In this document: one piece after another, positions 50,883-60,589 of the stretch
How the letters are laid out: the number at the start of each line of letters is the position of its first letter
Numbering within the stretch: the stretch's first letter is position 1
NCBI GenBank assembly: GCA_963759235.1
Contig: CAVWYO010000009.1
Span: forward strand, 124,001 to 188,000
Length of the DNA stretch: 64,000 nt
Reading direction: 5' to 3'
Source: Bauldia sp963759235
GTDB lineage: Bacteria > Pseudomonadota > Alphaproteobacteria > Rhizobiales > Kaistiaceae
Program-made: the position numbers and the translations under genes
The notes under the pieces: generated by a model
What the model was told of the DNA's origin: nothing
What the model saw: only the letters and a program-made list of their open reading frames with translations
Databases searched by the model: none

Positions 50883-52562
50883 TCAACGGGCGGCGATGAT
50901 CTGATTGTTGGTCAGGTCCACGACCGCCGGCGTCACGATCACCGCGCCGTCGAAGTGGTCGGTCCGCGGGGCGCGGGCCGAGCCGCGATCGAAGTGGGCG
51001 GCGAAGGCCACGTTGGGCTTGTCGAGCAGGGTGGGGATGCGGCTGAAATCCGGCATGGTCAGCAGCGCATAGCGCTTCTCGCGGGTCGACGGCGTCGCTA
51101 TCCACAACCGCAGGCTCTGCGTGTCGAGCTTGGTCAGGGTGAGATCGGCCGGGAGAAGCTGGCTGTAGACCACGGTCGCGCTCCGTTCGCGGACAGGAGC
51201 ATGGGCGGCGGGCCGAGCCGCGACGGCCGTCGGCGTGTGGTGCTGAGGACTGGGCTGCGGCAATGGGACGCCGAAAGCGGTGATGCCGCCCGTCGTCTGG
51301 CCGTCTTCGGCGAGCTTGTCGCCAGAGGCGGCATAGGCGAGCACCGGCGGCACCGCCTGGTTCAAACGGTCGTCATTGCCACGCAGAACCGCGGTGGTGA
51401 TCGCGTCGGCGCGAAGCGACCGGCTGAGGTCGACGCCGACATCGACGGTGGCGACGACCGCGGTCGGCGGGATGGGCAATGAGGCTTTGGCGAGGACTTG
51501 TCGGGCCGGATGCTGGCGCTTCGCCATTGCGGCGCGGAGGTCGGCGGGCGCCGCCGGTGCCGGCACCTGATAGGCGGTGTCGAAGGCGACGGTCCGCGGG
51601 TTGGAATCCGAGCCATCGGGAGCGGCGGTGAAGAGTTCGGCGAAGCGCGCGGTGTCCATCGCCTGCGCCGGCTTCGGCGGGTAGGCGAGCAGCTGTCCGG
51701 TATCGTCCATCGGCCCGGCGAATTCGTCGCCGTCGCTGGCGGCGCCCAAGGGCGACAGCTCCGGCGTCCGCTCAGGCGATATGCGGGGCGTCGGTATGTC
51801 GTCGGCCGCGGCAACCAGCACCGGGCTCCCGGTGCCGGCGGGAGCGCCCACTATGCCGGCGGCCTGTCGCGCCTTGTAGGCGGCAAGTGCTTCGGCATAG
51901 CCGGGAAGCGGCTTGCCATCGCTCGGGACATGGAGGGTGTTGCCGTTGGGGAAGACCCGAACCAGCTGTTCGCGGCTCATGCGCGGCCAGTGGCGCACCG
52001 AGCCGGTATCCATGTGCACGAAAGGCGAGCCAGAGGTCGGATAGAAGCCGACGCCGCCCGCCTGCATTCTCATGCCGACGGCGCGCAGGGTCGCCAGATC
52101 GACGCCAGGGATGAAGAAGTCCATCGCCTGACCGCGCATGTGGAGGCTGTTCTGGGCGACGGCGCTCGACCGCCGGCGCAGCATCGCATTGGTGTCGGGC
52201 GACCGATAGCCGCAGACCACCGTAATCGGCTGGGTGGCTCCAGTCTGGCGATAGACCTGCCAAACCAGATCAAACAGATGCGGGTCCATCTTGATCGTCA
52301 GGTTCTTGCGCCAATCGCGGAGGAAATAGTTGAGCTTGGCGAGGCCGGCCTGGTCGTATTGGCCGTCCCGCTTGAAGACGATCGTCGCAGTCTGGTGGGT
52401 GTGGGCGTTATAGAGGTTGAGCGCCCGATCCTCCTCGGCCGCTGCGCCCCGCGCCCCGGCGGAAACAGCCATTACCAGAACGGCGGCGCTGCAAGCACGC
52501 GCCAACAGCCGCCTCAGCCGCTGCCCCCGCTCGGTGTGTAGCTTCGCCCCGTGCTGCGCCAA
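50883..52562 (-). CDS. DUF882 exported protein (peptidase M15-like), long form
   Basis: A 559-residue exported protein. A signal sequence covers about residues 20-42. The DUF882/YcbK-like M15 domain (about 45-205) has metal-site blocks NSLHMRGQAMDFF and PFVHMDTGSVRHWPR, with the His-Asp-His pattern of zinc D-Ala-D-Ala carboxypeptidase folds, and VVCGYRSPDTNAML. The C-terminal 350 residues are low-complexity and proline/alanine-rich with an unknown end domain (PDFSRIPTLLDKPNVAFAAHFDRGSARAP). The start is a TTG and uncertain. The L,D-transpeptidase gene lies upstream on the same strand, pointing to cell-wall work. Confidence 0.82.
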   Translation of the reverse strand: MAQHGAKLHTERGQRLRRLLARACSAAVLVMAVSAGARGAAAEEDRALNLYNAHTHQTATIVFKRDGQYDQAGLAKLNYFLRDWRKNLTIKMDPHLFDLVWQVYRQTGATQPITVVCGYRSPDTNAMLRRRSSAVAQNSLHMRGQAMDFFIPGVDLATLRAVGMRMQAGGVGFYPTSGSPFVHMDTGSVRHWPRMSREQLVRVFPNGNTLHVPSDGKPLPGYAEALAAYKARQAAGIVGAPAGTGSPVLVAAADDIPTPRISPERTPELSPLGAASDGDEFAGPMDDTGQLLAYPPKPAQAMDTARFAELFTAAPDGSDSNPRTVAFDTAYQVPAPAAPADLRAAMAKRQHPARQVLAKASLPIPPTAVVATVDVGVDLSRSLRADAITTAVLRGNDDRLNQAVPPVLAYAASGDKLAEDGQTTGGITAFGVPLPQPSPQHHTPTAVAARPAAHAPVRERSATVVYSQLLPADLTLTKLDTQSLRLWIATPSTREKRYALLTMPDFSRIPTLLDKPNVAFAAHFDRGSARAPRTDHFDGAVIVTPAVVDLTNNQIIAAR

Positions 52563-52759
52563 ATCCCGTCGCCGTCCTCGCCCGTAATTGGGCTGTCCCC
52601 TGGCGCGCAGTGTGTCGCTATAAGGTTAACGTCTCTTTACCAAAAACGGGAAGCGCGCCTACCCCACCCCGTCTCGGCGTAGCCTGACTCGACTAGGGCC
52701 GGATCGTGGCATTTACGGGGCAGGAAGGCAACCGGGATTTCTCTTATGTGCACGGAATT

Positions 52760-54406
52760 TCAGGTCAATCCGAGCGCTTGGACGATCCGCTTGTCGTGGC
52801 CGTAGATGTCGTCGCGAATCTGGAGCTTGCCGTCGTCGTCGACCCAGGCGGTGAAATAGGTCACGTGGACGGGGATCTTGGTGTCGAGATTCACCCAACG
52901 TTCCGCGCCGCCGACCATCTTGCGAAGCTTGTTCGCGTCGATTCCGGGGTCGTCGGCCAGCAAGGCAGCGGCGAAATCCCATGGGTTCTGGACGCGCATG
53001 CAGCCGTGGCTGAAGGCGCGGGCATCGCGGTCGAAGAGGCTCTTCGTCGGCGTGTCGTGCAAATAGACCGAATATTTGTTGGGAAAGAGAAATTTGACCT
53101 GGCCGAGCGCGTTGGCCGATCCGGGCGGCTGCTTGATCTGGATTTGGCTCATGTTGACGGTATGCCAGTTGATCGAGCCGGGACTGACGGCGCGGAAGCG
53201 CCCGCGGACCTTGGCGTAGACCGTGTACCCGCCGAGGCCGCCGCCGGCGCGCAGCCGCGGCAGCATCTCGTTGCGGGCAATCGATTGCGGCACGTTCCAC
53301 ACCGGATTGACGACGATGTGCTCCATCTCGTCGGAGAAGATCGGCGTCTGGTTGGTGACCTTGCCGACGATGATGCGGGTGGTGTGGACGACGGCACCGT
53401 CCTTGTAGATATCGACATCGTAGTTGGGGATGTTCACCCGCACGTAGAAGTCACCCAGATAGCGCGGCATCCAGCGCCAGCGCTCCATATTGGCGATGAT
53501 CGTCGGGACGTGATCTTCCTGTCCGCGGTTCATCGCAACGAGCGTGTTCTTGCCGACGATCCCGTCGGGGCGCAACCGCGCGGACTTCTGGAAGTCCTTG
53601 ATCGCCGCGACGACCGTCTCGTCATACACCTCCGGATCCTCGGCGGTCGCAGCGATTTCGAGCCGCTGGCGAATGATCTTGACGCGCGGATCGCTCATGC
53701 CGGGCTTGAGCAACGGTCCGTCGGGTACCTCGACGCTTTGGTCGGTCGCGGCGCGTTCGCGCGCCTTGGCGAGTTCGGCGCGCAGCGCCTGGTATTCCTT
53801 CTGGGGCGGATTGTACGCTTCGAGAGTCGCGACCGGATCCGACGAAGCAGAGACAAGCCCGAGGACGTCGCCGACGGCGAGCTCGCGCACCTCGTAGCCG
53901 AAATTCGAACTGACCGACGCAGGATCGAGCCTGCCGGAATAGGCGTTCCGCGCATAGCCGACGATCGCCTCGCTCAGCATCACGTCGGCTTCGGCGAGCT
54001 CGGTCGGGCTCGCCGGCAATTGGAGGCCGATGTCTTCCGCGGGCAGGCGATAGTCGGCCGGGTCGAGCCCGTCGGTATCGGCCTGTTTGATCCGCTCCAT
54101 GATGGCGAGCGCCCGCTCGGTCAGCTTGCCGTTGTCGATCCACGCCGGGACGTAGGCCTGGGCCGCGTAAAAGGCGGTGATGTCGTGTTTGCCGACCAGC
54201 TCGTCGGCGACCGCATCGGCGAGGACGGACCGCATGGCGGCCGTTTTCTCGTCGGTCACGCTGTCATAGACCGTCAGCGCGATCGGCGGGGCAGCCGCCT
54301 CGGTCGTCTCGCCGCCGCTCTTCAGCGGAGAGGCCGTACCGAGGCCCGTGAGAAGGCACAGCGTCGCAGCACCGGCGACAATCCGGGTAAGGCCGCCAAT
54401 CACCAT
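52760..54406 (-). CDS. L,D-transpeptidase (YcbB-like) with peptidoglycan-binding domain
   Basis: A 548-residue exported enzyme that makes 3-3 cross-links in peptidoglycan. A signal peptide spans about 1-26. A scaffold domain follows, then a PG_binding segment near 260-300 (VKIIRQRLEIA, DFQKSARLRPDGIVGKNTLVAMN), and the YkuD catalytic domain (about 330-490) with the cysteine in FSHGCMRVQNPWDFA. Order and length match the YcbB/LdtD type. ATG at 54406 is chosen because a clean signal peptide follows; the frame is open 24 codons further. Confidence 0.9.
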   Translation of the reverse strand: MVIGGLTRIVAGAATLCLLTGLGTASPLKSGGETTEAAAPPIALTVYDSVTDEKTAAMRSVLADAVADELVGKHDITAFYAAQAYVPAWIDNGKLTERALAIMERIKQADTDGLDPADYRLPAEDIGLQLPASPTELAEADVMLSEAIVGYARNAYSGRLDPASVSSNFGYEVRELAVGDVLGLVSASSDPVATLEAYNPPQKEYQALRAELAKARERAATDQSVEVPDGPLLKPGMSDPRVKIIRQRLEIAATAEDPEVYDETVVAAIKDFQKSARLRPDGIVGKNTLVAMNRGQEDHVPTIIANMERWRWMPRYLGDFYVRVNIPNYDVDIYKDGAVVHTTRIIVGKVTNQTPIFSDEMEHIVVNPVWNVPQSIARNEMLPRLRAGGGLGGYTVYAKVRGRFRAVSPGSINWHTVNMSQIQIKQPPGSANALGQVKFLFPNKYSVYLHDTPTKSLFDRDARAFSHGCMRVQNPWDFAAALLADDPGIDANKLRKMVGGAERWVNLDTKIPVHVTYFTAWVDDDGKLQIRDDIYGHDKRIVQALGLT

Positions 54407-54526
54407 AAGGAAATGCCTCGTGTTCGATGTCGCCGACGCGGCGCAACCCGCCTCAGGAGAAACCAAGGCGCGCCACATTTCAACCGTAATCCATACGGGT
54501 AAAAATGAATTTACCGCCCGGTGCGG

Positions 54527-56017
54527 CTATTCTGCCGCAATGCCGTCCGACATGTCGGAAAGGCCGAGTTCCTTGAGTTTGCGGTAAAGCGTCGACCGGC
54601 CGATGCCGAGTTTGCGGGCGACCAGCGTCATGCGCCCGTCATAGCGTTCCAACGCCAGCCGGATCATTTCCGCCTCTATGTCGGCAAGCGGACGCACGTC
54701 GCCGCCGGCATCGAAGACTTCCAACCCGTCCGCCGGTTCGTCGTCGGCCGCGACGCGGTCGAGGGTGATTTCCTGCGGCACGATCGGCTGCTGAGGCGAG
54801 GGATCGGATTCCGGGGCCGGTTGCCCGCCCCCGACCTGGACCGCGATCTGCGGGAATTCCTCGGCCGTCAGCATCGGCCCGTCGGCGAGCACGACGGCAC
54901 GGAACACGGCGTTTTCCAGCTGGCGGACGTTGCCCGGCCAGTCGAAGCGGAGCAGAAGATCGAGGGCACCCGCCGTCACGCCGCGAATGAGGGATTTCCT
55001 TTCTTCGGCGGCAAACCGCGCGGTGAAATGGCGGACTAGTTCGGGGATGTCCTCGCGATGCTCGCGCAGCGGCGGCACGCGAATCGGGAAGACGTTCAGC
55101 CGATAGTAGAGGTCCTCGCGGAAGGCGCCGGCGTTGACCAGGTCGATCAGGCTGCGGTTGGTGGCCGAGATCAGCCGGAAGTCGACGCGGATCGGCCGGC
55201 GCGCGCCGACCGGGTCGATCTCGCCGTCCTGGAGCGCGCGCAGGAGCTTGACCTGGACGTCGAGCGGCAATTCGCCGACCTCGTCGAGGAACAGCGTGCC
55301 GGTATGGGCCTCGCGGAACTTGCCGGCATGCTTGTCGGCGGCACCGGTGAAGGCGCCTTTTTCATGGCCGAACAGAATGCTCTCGACGAGATTGTCGGGG
55401 ATGGCGCCGCAGTTGACGGTGACGAACGGCCTGGACCTGCGGTCGCCGCTGCCCTGGATGGCGCGGGCGATCAGTTCCTTGCCGACGCCCGATTCGCCTT
55501 CGATGAGGATCGGGATCTGCGAGGCAACCGCGCGCTCGCCGAGCCGGATCACCCGCTCCATCGCCGGGCTCTTGGTGATGATGTCGCGAAAGGTCAGCGT
55601 GCCGGCCGCGCTCCGCTTGATACGGGCGAGCTCGCCCTCCAAAGCGCCAAGCTTCAGCGCGTTCTCGATCGAGACCTGAAGCCGCTCCGGCGAAGCCGGC
55701 TTAACGACAAAATCGACCGCACCGGCACGCATTGCGCTGACCACCGTGTCTATTCCCCCATGGGCGGTCTGGACGATCACCGGGATCTGGCGATCGGTTT
55801 CGCGCAATTTCGCCAGCACCGCCATGCCGTCGATACCCGGCATCACCAGGTCGAGAATGATCAGCGCCAGGCTGTCGCCCTCGGGCCCGGCGATGCGCGC
55901 GAGCGCTTCCTCGCCGCTTTCCGCGACGATCGGGCGATAGCCGAATCGCTCGATCGCGGCAGTGAGAAGCCGACGCTGGACCGGGTCGTCGTCGACGACA
56001 AGGACGGAGACAGACAT
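54527..56017 (-). CDS. Sigma-54-dependent response regulator (NtrC family)
   Basis: A 496-residue activator. Receiver domain 1-120 with Asp56 as phosphorylation site; AAA+ domain about 145-380 with Walker A GESGVGKE, the sigma-54 contact loop GAFTGA and Walker B LFLDEVGELP; a Fis-type helix-turn-helix at the C terminus (MTLVARKLGIGRSTLYRKLKELGL). The linker before the HTH is long and acidic/proline-rich. No histidine kinase lies next to it, so the signal is unknown. The open frame extends upstream over the start region of pepF only as a shadow; ATG at 56017 begins the receiver domain. Confidence 0.92.
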   Translation of the reverse strand: MSVSVLVVDDDPVQRRLLTAAIERFGYRPIVAESGEEALARIAGPEGDSLALIILDLVMPGIDGMAVLAKLRETDRQIPVIVQTAHGGIDTVVSAMRAGAVDFVVKPASPERLQVSIENALKLGALEGELARIKRSAAGTLTFRDIITKSPAMERVIRLGERAVASQIPILIEGESGVGKELIARAIQGSGDRRSRPFVTVNCGAIPDNLVESILFGHEKGAFTGAADKHAGKFREAHTGTLFLDEVGELPLDVQVKLLRALQDGEIDPVGARRPIRVDFRLISATNRSLIDLVNAGAFREDLYYRLNVFPIRVPPLREHREDIPELVRHFTARFAAEERKSLIRGVTAGALDLLLRFDWPGNVRQLENAVFRAVVLADGPMLTAEEFPQIAVQVGGGQPAPESDPSPQQPIVPQEITLDRVAADDEPADGLEVFDAGGDVRPLADIEAEMIRLALERYDGRMTLVARKLGIGRSTLYRKLKELGLSDMSDGIAAE

Positions 56018-56236
56018 ATCGGAGCGATGATCGGGGTCCTCAGTTAACGGCTTACTAATTCGACAATGCTGCATGTGCATGTCGGGGAAAGAATCCGTTT
56101 TCGATGGTCGTCCCGCATTGTTGCCGCGATGCATCGCCCGGCCGCCGTCGATTCGGGTTCGTCGTTCGGCGGTTGATCGGGGCCGAAGTGACGCCCACAA
56201 TCCTTCCTCCCGTTTGTCAATGCAGCGATCCGCGAG

Positions 56237-58072
56237 ATGAGCCCACCCGACCCTTTCGCTACCGATAGCGCCGGCACGGCCTATGGCGAGCTGCCGGAAT
56301 GGAACCTGGACGATCTGTATCGCGGGCCGGATTCGCCGGAATTGAAGGCCGATCTGGTGCGGGCCGACGACGACTGCGTCGCGTTCGAGACCCGTTACAA
56401 GGGCAAGCTCGGCGAACTCGCGGCAGGCGAGGACGCCGGCGAACGGCTGGCCGAGGCGGTGGTGGCGTTCGAGGCGCTGGAGGACCTGCTCGGGCGCATC
56501 ATCTCCTATGCCGGCCTTCGGCACGCCGGCGATACGAGCGATCCCGTTCGCTCGAAGTTCTACGGCGATGTCGAGGAGAGGATCACCGCGGCGAGCTCGC
56601 ATCTCCTTTTCTTCCAGCTCGAACTCAACCGTCTCGACGACCAGGTGGTGGAGAAGGCGATGAGCGTGCCGGCACTCGGCCACTACCGGCCATGGCTCGA
56701 AGACATCCGCCGCGAGAAGCCCTATCAGCTCGAGGATCGCGTCGAGCAGCTCTTCCACGAGAAGTCGGTGACCGGCCGGGGCGCCTGGAACCGGCTGTTC
56801 GACGAGACGATGGCCGGCCTTCGCTTCGCCGTCGACGGCGAGGAATTGGCGATCGAGCCGACGCTGAACTTCCTCCAGCATCAGGACGGCGAGAAGCGGA
56901 AGGCGGCGGCCGATGCGCTGGCCGGGACCTTCAAGGCCAACCTCCGCCTCTTCACCCACGTCACCAACACGCTGGCCAAGGACAAGGAGATTTCAGACCG
57001 CTGGCGCGGCTTCAAGGATGTCGCGGCGGCCCGCCACCTGTCCAACCGGGTCGAGCCGGAGGTGGTCGACGCGCTGGTCGAGGCGGTGCGCGCCGCCTAT
57101 CCGCGCCTGTCGCACCGCTACTACAGGCTCAAGGCCGGATGGTTCGGTCGCGACCATCTCGACCACTGGGACCGCAATGCACCGCTTCCCAAGGTGCCGA
57201 TGCGCACGATCCGCTTCGACGAGGCGCGGGCGACGGTGCTCGGCGCCTACGGCTTGTTCTCGCCGGCAATGGCCAATATCGCGCGACGCTTCTTCGACGA
57301 CCGTTGGATCGACGCGCCGGTGCGGGACGGCAAGGCGCCGGGCGCCTTCTCCCATCCGACCGTGCCGAGCGCTCATCCCTACGTCCTGATGAACTATCAG
57401 GGGAAGATCCGCGACGTGATGACCCTCGCTCATGAGCTGGGGCACGGCGTCCATCAGGTGCTTGCCGCGCCGAGAGGGGCGCTGATGGCCCCGACCCCGC
57501 TCACCATGGCCGAGACGGCGAGCGTCTTCGGCGAGATGCTGACCTTCCGGGCGCTGCTCGCCGAGACCACCGATCCGGCGCAGAAGAAGGCGATGCTCGC
57601 CGCCAAGGTCGAGGACATGATCAACACGGTGGTCCGCCAGATCGCCTTCTACAGCTTCGAGCGGGAGGTTCACACCGAGCGTCGCGAGGGTGAGCTCACC
57701 GCCGAGCGGCTCGGCGCGATCTGGATGAAGGTGCAGGCCGAGAGCCTCGGCCCGGCGATCAGATTGCAGCCCGGATACGAGGTGTTCTGGAGCTATATCC
57801 CCCACTTCATCCACGCGCCGTTTTACGTCTACGCCTATGCGTTCGGCGACTGCCTGGTGAACTCGCTCTACGCGGTCTACGAGGAGGCGGCCTCCGGCTT
57901 CCAGGAGAAGTACCTCGCCATGCTGAGGGCCGGCGGCACCAAGCATCATAAGGAACTGCTCGCGCCCTTCGGGCTCGACGCCGGCGATCCAGGGTTCTGG
58001 CAGAAGGGCCTCGGCGTCATCGACCGGCTGATCGGCGAATTGGAGGCGATGGAAAAGGAGACGAGTGCCTAG
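56237..58072 (+). CDS. pepF: M3 family oligoendopeptidase F
   Basis: A 611-residue cytoplasmic zinc oligopeptidase. The zinc motif HELGHGVHQ lies near residue 400 with the third ligand Glu in MAETASVFGEM; the C-terminal half has FYSFEREVHTERREGELTAERL and the substrate Tyr/His region YIPHFIHAPFYVYAYAFG. N-terminal WNLDDLYRGPDSPEL is typical of PepF. It hydrolyses peptides of about 6-17 residues. It is divergent from the sigma-54 regulator across 219 bases. Confidence 0.93.
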   Translation: MSPPDPFATDSAGTAYGELPEWNLDDLYRGPDSPELKADLVRADDDCVAFETRYKGKLGELAAGEDAGERLAEAVVAFEALEDLLGRIISYAGLRHAGDTSDPVRSKFYGDVEERITAASSHLLFFQLELNRLDDQVVEKAMSVPALGHYRPWLEDIRREKPYQLEDRVEQLFHEKSVTGRGAWNRLFDETMAGLRFAVDGEELAIEPTLNFLQHQDGEKRKAAADALAGTFKANLRLFTHVTNTLAKDKEISDRWRGFKDVAAARHLSNRVEPEVVDALVEAVRAAYPRLSHRYYRLKAGWFGRDHLDHWDRNAPLPKVPMRTIRFDEARATVLGAYGLFSPAMANIARRFFDDRWIDAPVRDGKAPGAFSHPTVPSAHPYVLMNYQGKIRDVMTLAHELGHGVHQVLAAPRGALMAPTPLTMAETASVFGEMLTFRALLAETTDPAQKKAMLAAKVEDMINTVVRQIAFYSFEREVHTERREGELTAERLGAIWMKVQAESLGPAIRLQPGYEVFWSYIPHFIHAPFYVYAYAFGDCLVNSLYAVYEEAASGFQEKYLAMLRAGGTKHHKELLAPFGLDAGDPGFWQKGLGVIDRLIGELEAMEKETSA

Positions 58073-58148
58073 CGTCGCGGATTTCCATTGCGCTCGGAGT
58101 GCGGAGAACCCAGATAGCCTCTCTCAATGTCTCGCTGGAGATCGTCTC

Positions 58149-58316
58149 GTGCCGGCTCTCTTCTTCATCCTCCTGATCGTCCTCATCGCCACGGTGGGGT
58201 TCTGGAAGACGCTCGGCGCGATCCTCGGCGCGTTGGCGATGATCGTCCTGATCATCCTGCTTCTCGCCGCGGTGGGAATCGTCGGCGGCTTCCTCGTCGT
58301 GAAGCGCATGCGCTGA
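58149..58316 (+). CDS. Small two-helix membrane protein
   Basis: A 55-residue protein with two membrane helices in PALFFILLIVLIATVGFW and the following ILGALAMIVLIILLLAAVGIVGGFL, and a basic end (VVKRMR). GTG start with GGAG eight bases upstream. I recognise no family and it is too short for firm naming. It overlaps nothing and lies between pepF and the AbrB/Doc pair. Confidence 0.55.
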   Translation: MPALFFILLIVLIATVGFWKTLGAILGALAMIVLIILLLAAVGIVGGFLVVKRMR

Positions 58317-58330
58317 GGGCGCCTCTAGTC

Positions 58331-58374
58331 GTTGTACATTTTGTAAAACATATGTTATACGCTTTGTATAACAT
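58331..58374. promoter_or_regulatory. Tandem operator dyads of the AbrB/Doc toxin-antitoxin operon
   Basis: Two similar AT-rich dyads with a 23-base period precede the antitoxin gene. The second is perfect: ATGTTATAC-GCTTT-GTATAACAT (58352-58374). The first, GTTGTAC-ATTTT-GTAAAAC (58331-58349), differs at one arm position. They fit paired binding of an AbrB/MazE-type dimer on one helix face. The promoter probably overlaps them. Confidence 0.6.
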
Positions 58375-58392
58375 CCCAGAAGAGACGCGCCC

Positions 58393-58653
58393 ATGAACGA
58401 GGAACCAAGTGATGTCGAAGCCGGCCCCGCCGCTCTCCAAGTCAGGAAGATCGGCAATTCGACCGGCATCATCTTTCCCAAGGAACTGCTCGCCCGTCTC
58501 AAGCTAAAGGTCGGCGACAGCCTTTACGTCGTCGAGCAGACCGAGCGGGGCATCAAGCTCAGCCCCTATGATCCGAAGCATGCCAAGGCGATGGAGATCG
58601 CCCGCGGCGCCTTCCGCAAATACGCCGACACCTTCAAGGCGCTGGCGAAGTGA
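58393..58653 (+). CDS. AbrB/MazE-type antitoxin
   Basis: An 86-residue antitoxin with a swapped-hairpin AbrB domain at residues about 14-60 (LQVRKIGNSTGIIFPKELLARLKLKVGDSLYVVE) and a basic C-terminal helix that probably blocks the toxin. It is followed with a four-base overlap by a Doc-type toxin. Repression of its own operon through the dyads upstream is likely. Confidence 0.88.
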   Translation: MNEEPSDVEAGPAALQVRKIGNSTGIIFPKELLARLKLKVGDSLYVVEQTERGIKLSPYDPKHAKAMEIARGAFRKYADTFKALAK

Positions 58654-59036
58654 ACGAGCCGGAGTGGCTCGATGTTGACATCGTTCTCGATGTTCACGCC
58701 GAGCAACTGGCGCTCTTCGGCGGAGCGGACGGTATCCGCGACGTCGGTCTCCTGGAGTCCGCGCTGGCGAGGCCGCTGAACAAATACGCCCATGGTGAAA
58801 ACGATCTTGCGGTGCTCGCCGCGGCTTACGCATTCGGCATTTCGCGCAATCATCCGTTCGTTGACGGCAACAAACGATCGGCTTTGGCGTCGATCATTGT
58901 GTTCCTTGGCTTGAATGGGATCGATTTCGACGTGGCGCCGGCGTCGGCGACTGTGATGATGCTCGACCTCGCCGCGGGCGTGGTCGATGAGACGGGCCTC
59001 GTCCGCTGGATCCGTGACAGCCTGCCGGCGGGCTGA
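58650..59036 (+). CDS. Doc-type (Fic fold) toxin
   Basis: A 128-residue death-on-curing toxin. The Fic motif is HPFVDGNKRSA near residue 70; the N-terminal block GGADGIRDVGLLESALARP is typical of Doc. Doc enzymes phosphorylate elongation factor Tu in known cases. GTG start overlapping the antitoxin stop (GTGA). Pairing with an AbrB-type rather than Phd antitoxin is seen in other bacteria. Confidence 0.88.
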   Translation: MNEPEWLDVDIVLDVHAEQLALFGGADGIRDVGLLESALARPLNKYAHGENDLAVLAAAYAFGISRNHPFVDGNKRSALASIIVFLGLNGIDFDVAPASATVMMLDLAAGVVDETGLVRWIRDSLPAG

Positions 59037-59105
59037 TCCCGACAAAACGTGCCTCGCACCAAAACGGGCCTTCCAACCGCCACGGTCCCCGCCTAGATAG
59101 CGCCG

Positions 59106-60464
59106 ATGGCCGACCAATCCGATCGCGAACAGAACCGCCTCTCCCGCCGCCTCGGACGCTACGCCCGGGTCGGCGCCAATGTCGGCGGCGTCGCGGCGAA
59201 GATGGCCGGCGCGCGCCTGTTCGGCCGCGAGCTTGGCGACCAGCGGAACGCAGCCGAGCTGATGGTGGCGCTCGGCGGCCTCAAGGGGCCGCTGATGAAG
59301 CTCGCCCAGCTGCTGTCGACCGTCCCCGATCTTCTGCCGCCGGAATATGCGGCCGAATTGCAAAAGCTCCAGGCCTCGGCGCCGCCGATGGGCCCGGCCT
59401 TCGTCAAGCGCCGCATGACCGCCGAACTCGGACCACGCTGGAGGGAGCGGTTCCGCGCGTTCGACGACAAGCCGTCGGCCGCCGCCTCACTCGGTCAGGT
59501 GCATCGCGCCGTCGGCCGCGACGGCCGCGACCTCGCCTGCAAGCTCCAGTACCCGGACATGCAGTCGGCGGTGGAGGCCGACCTCGGCCAGCTCGGCGTC
59601 GTCTTTGCCCTGCAGCGGCGCTTCAATCCGGAGATCGACACGACGGAAATAGCCAAGGAGCTGTCGGAGCGGCTCCGCGAGGAGCTCGACTACCGCCGCG
59701 AGGCGCGTAATACCATGCTCTACGGAGCGGTCCTCAAGAACGAGCCGCTGATCCGGGTGCCCGATATCGTGACGGAACTATCGACCGGGCGGCTCCTCAC
59801 CATGACGTGGCTGGACGGCCGGCCGCTGCTCACTTTCCTCGACCACAGCCTCGAGGACCGCAACCGCATCGCGACGGCGCTGTTCAGGGCCTGGTGGCAT
59901 CCCTTCGCCACCCACGGCATCATCCACGGCGATCCCCATCTCGGCAACTACAGCGTGTTCGAAAAGGCCGGGAGCCCGGCCGGCATCAATCTCCTCGACT
60001 ACGGATGCATTCGCGTCTTCACCGCGCGTTTCGTCAGCGGCGTGGTCGAGCTCTATCACGGCTTCCGCGACAACGACCGGGAGCGGATGGTGGAGGCTTA
60101 CCGCCGCTGGGGGTTCCGCGAGATCACCAACCGGCAGATCGACAGCCTCAATATCTGGGCGCGCTTCATCTATGCGCCGCTGATCGACGATCGGGTGCGC
60201 ACCATCGCCGACGGCATTGAGCCCCACGCCTACGGCCGCCGGGAAGCGTGGAAGGTCAAGCAGGCGTTGAAAGCCGAGCGGCCGATCACCATCCCGCGCG
60301 AGTTCGTGCTGATGGACCGCGCCGCGATCGGGCTCGGCGCGGTGATGCTGCACCTCAAGGCCGAGCTCAACTTCCATCGCATCTTTGCCGAAGCGATCGA
60401 CGATTTCACCGAGGACAGACTGGCGAAGCGCCAGGCAAGGGCCCTGGAGGCGGCGGGTCTTTAG
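59106..60464 (+). CDS. ABC1 atypical kinase (UbiB/AarF/ADCK family)
   Basis: A 452-residue ADCK-family protein. The KxGQ-like motif reads LMKLAQLLS near 60-70 (Leu-Ala in place of x-Gly), followed by AAASLGQVHRA (the alanine-rich loop), the ATP lysine in DLACKLQYP, catalytic HGDPHLGNY and metal-binding LLDYG. In this group it may aid ubiquinone synthesis or another lipid process, but no ubi gene is adjacent. The C terminus has no clear membrane helix, unlike UbiB. Confidence 0.88.
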   Translation: MADQSDREQNRLSRRLGRYARVGANVGGVAAKMAGARLFGRELGDQRNAAELMVALGGLKGPLMKLAQLLSTVPDLLPPEYAAELQKLQASAPPMGPAFVKRRMTAELGPRWRERFRAFDDKPSAAASLGQVHRAVGRDGRDLACKLQYPDMQSAVEADLGQLGVVFALQRRFNPEIDTTEIAKELSERLREELDYRREARNTMLYGAVLKNEPLIRVPDIVTELSTGRLLTMTWLDGRPLLTFLDHSLEDRNRIATALFRAWWHPFATHGIIHGDPHLGNYSVFEKAGSPAGINLLDYGCIRVFTARFVSGVVELYHGFRDNDRERMVEAYRRWGFREITNRQIDSLNIWARFIYAPLIDDRVRTIADGIEPHAYGRREAWKVKQALKAERPITIPREFVLMDRAAIGLGAVMLHLKAELNFHRIFAEAIDDFTEDRLAKRQARALEAAGL

Positions 60465-60589
60465 TCTCCGCCCTCGGCGCTCTGTCGTGGCCTGCGGGGC
60501 CCGCACTGGCTCATGACGACATGAAGCCGCGTGTTTGCAATCGCATTTTGCTACAGTGCCCGGGTTCGAAGACAAGGAGCGGACGAGCG

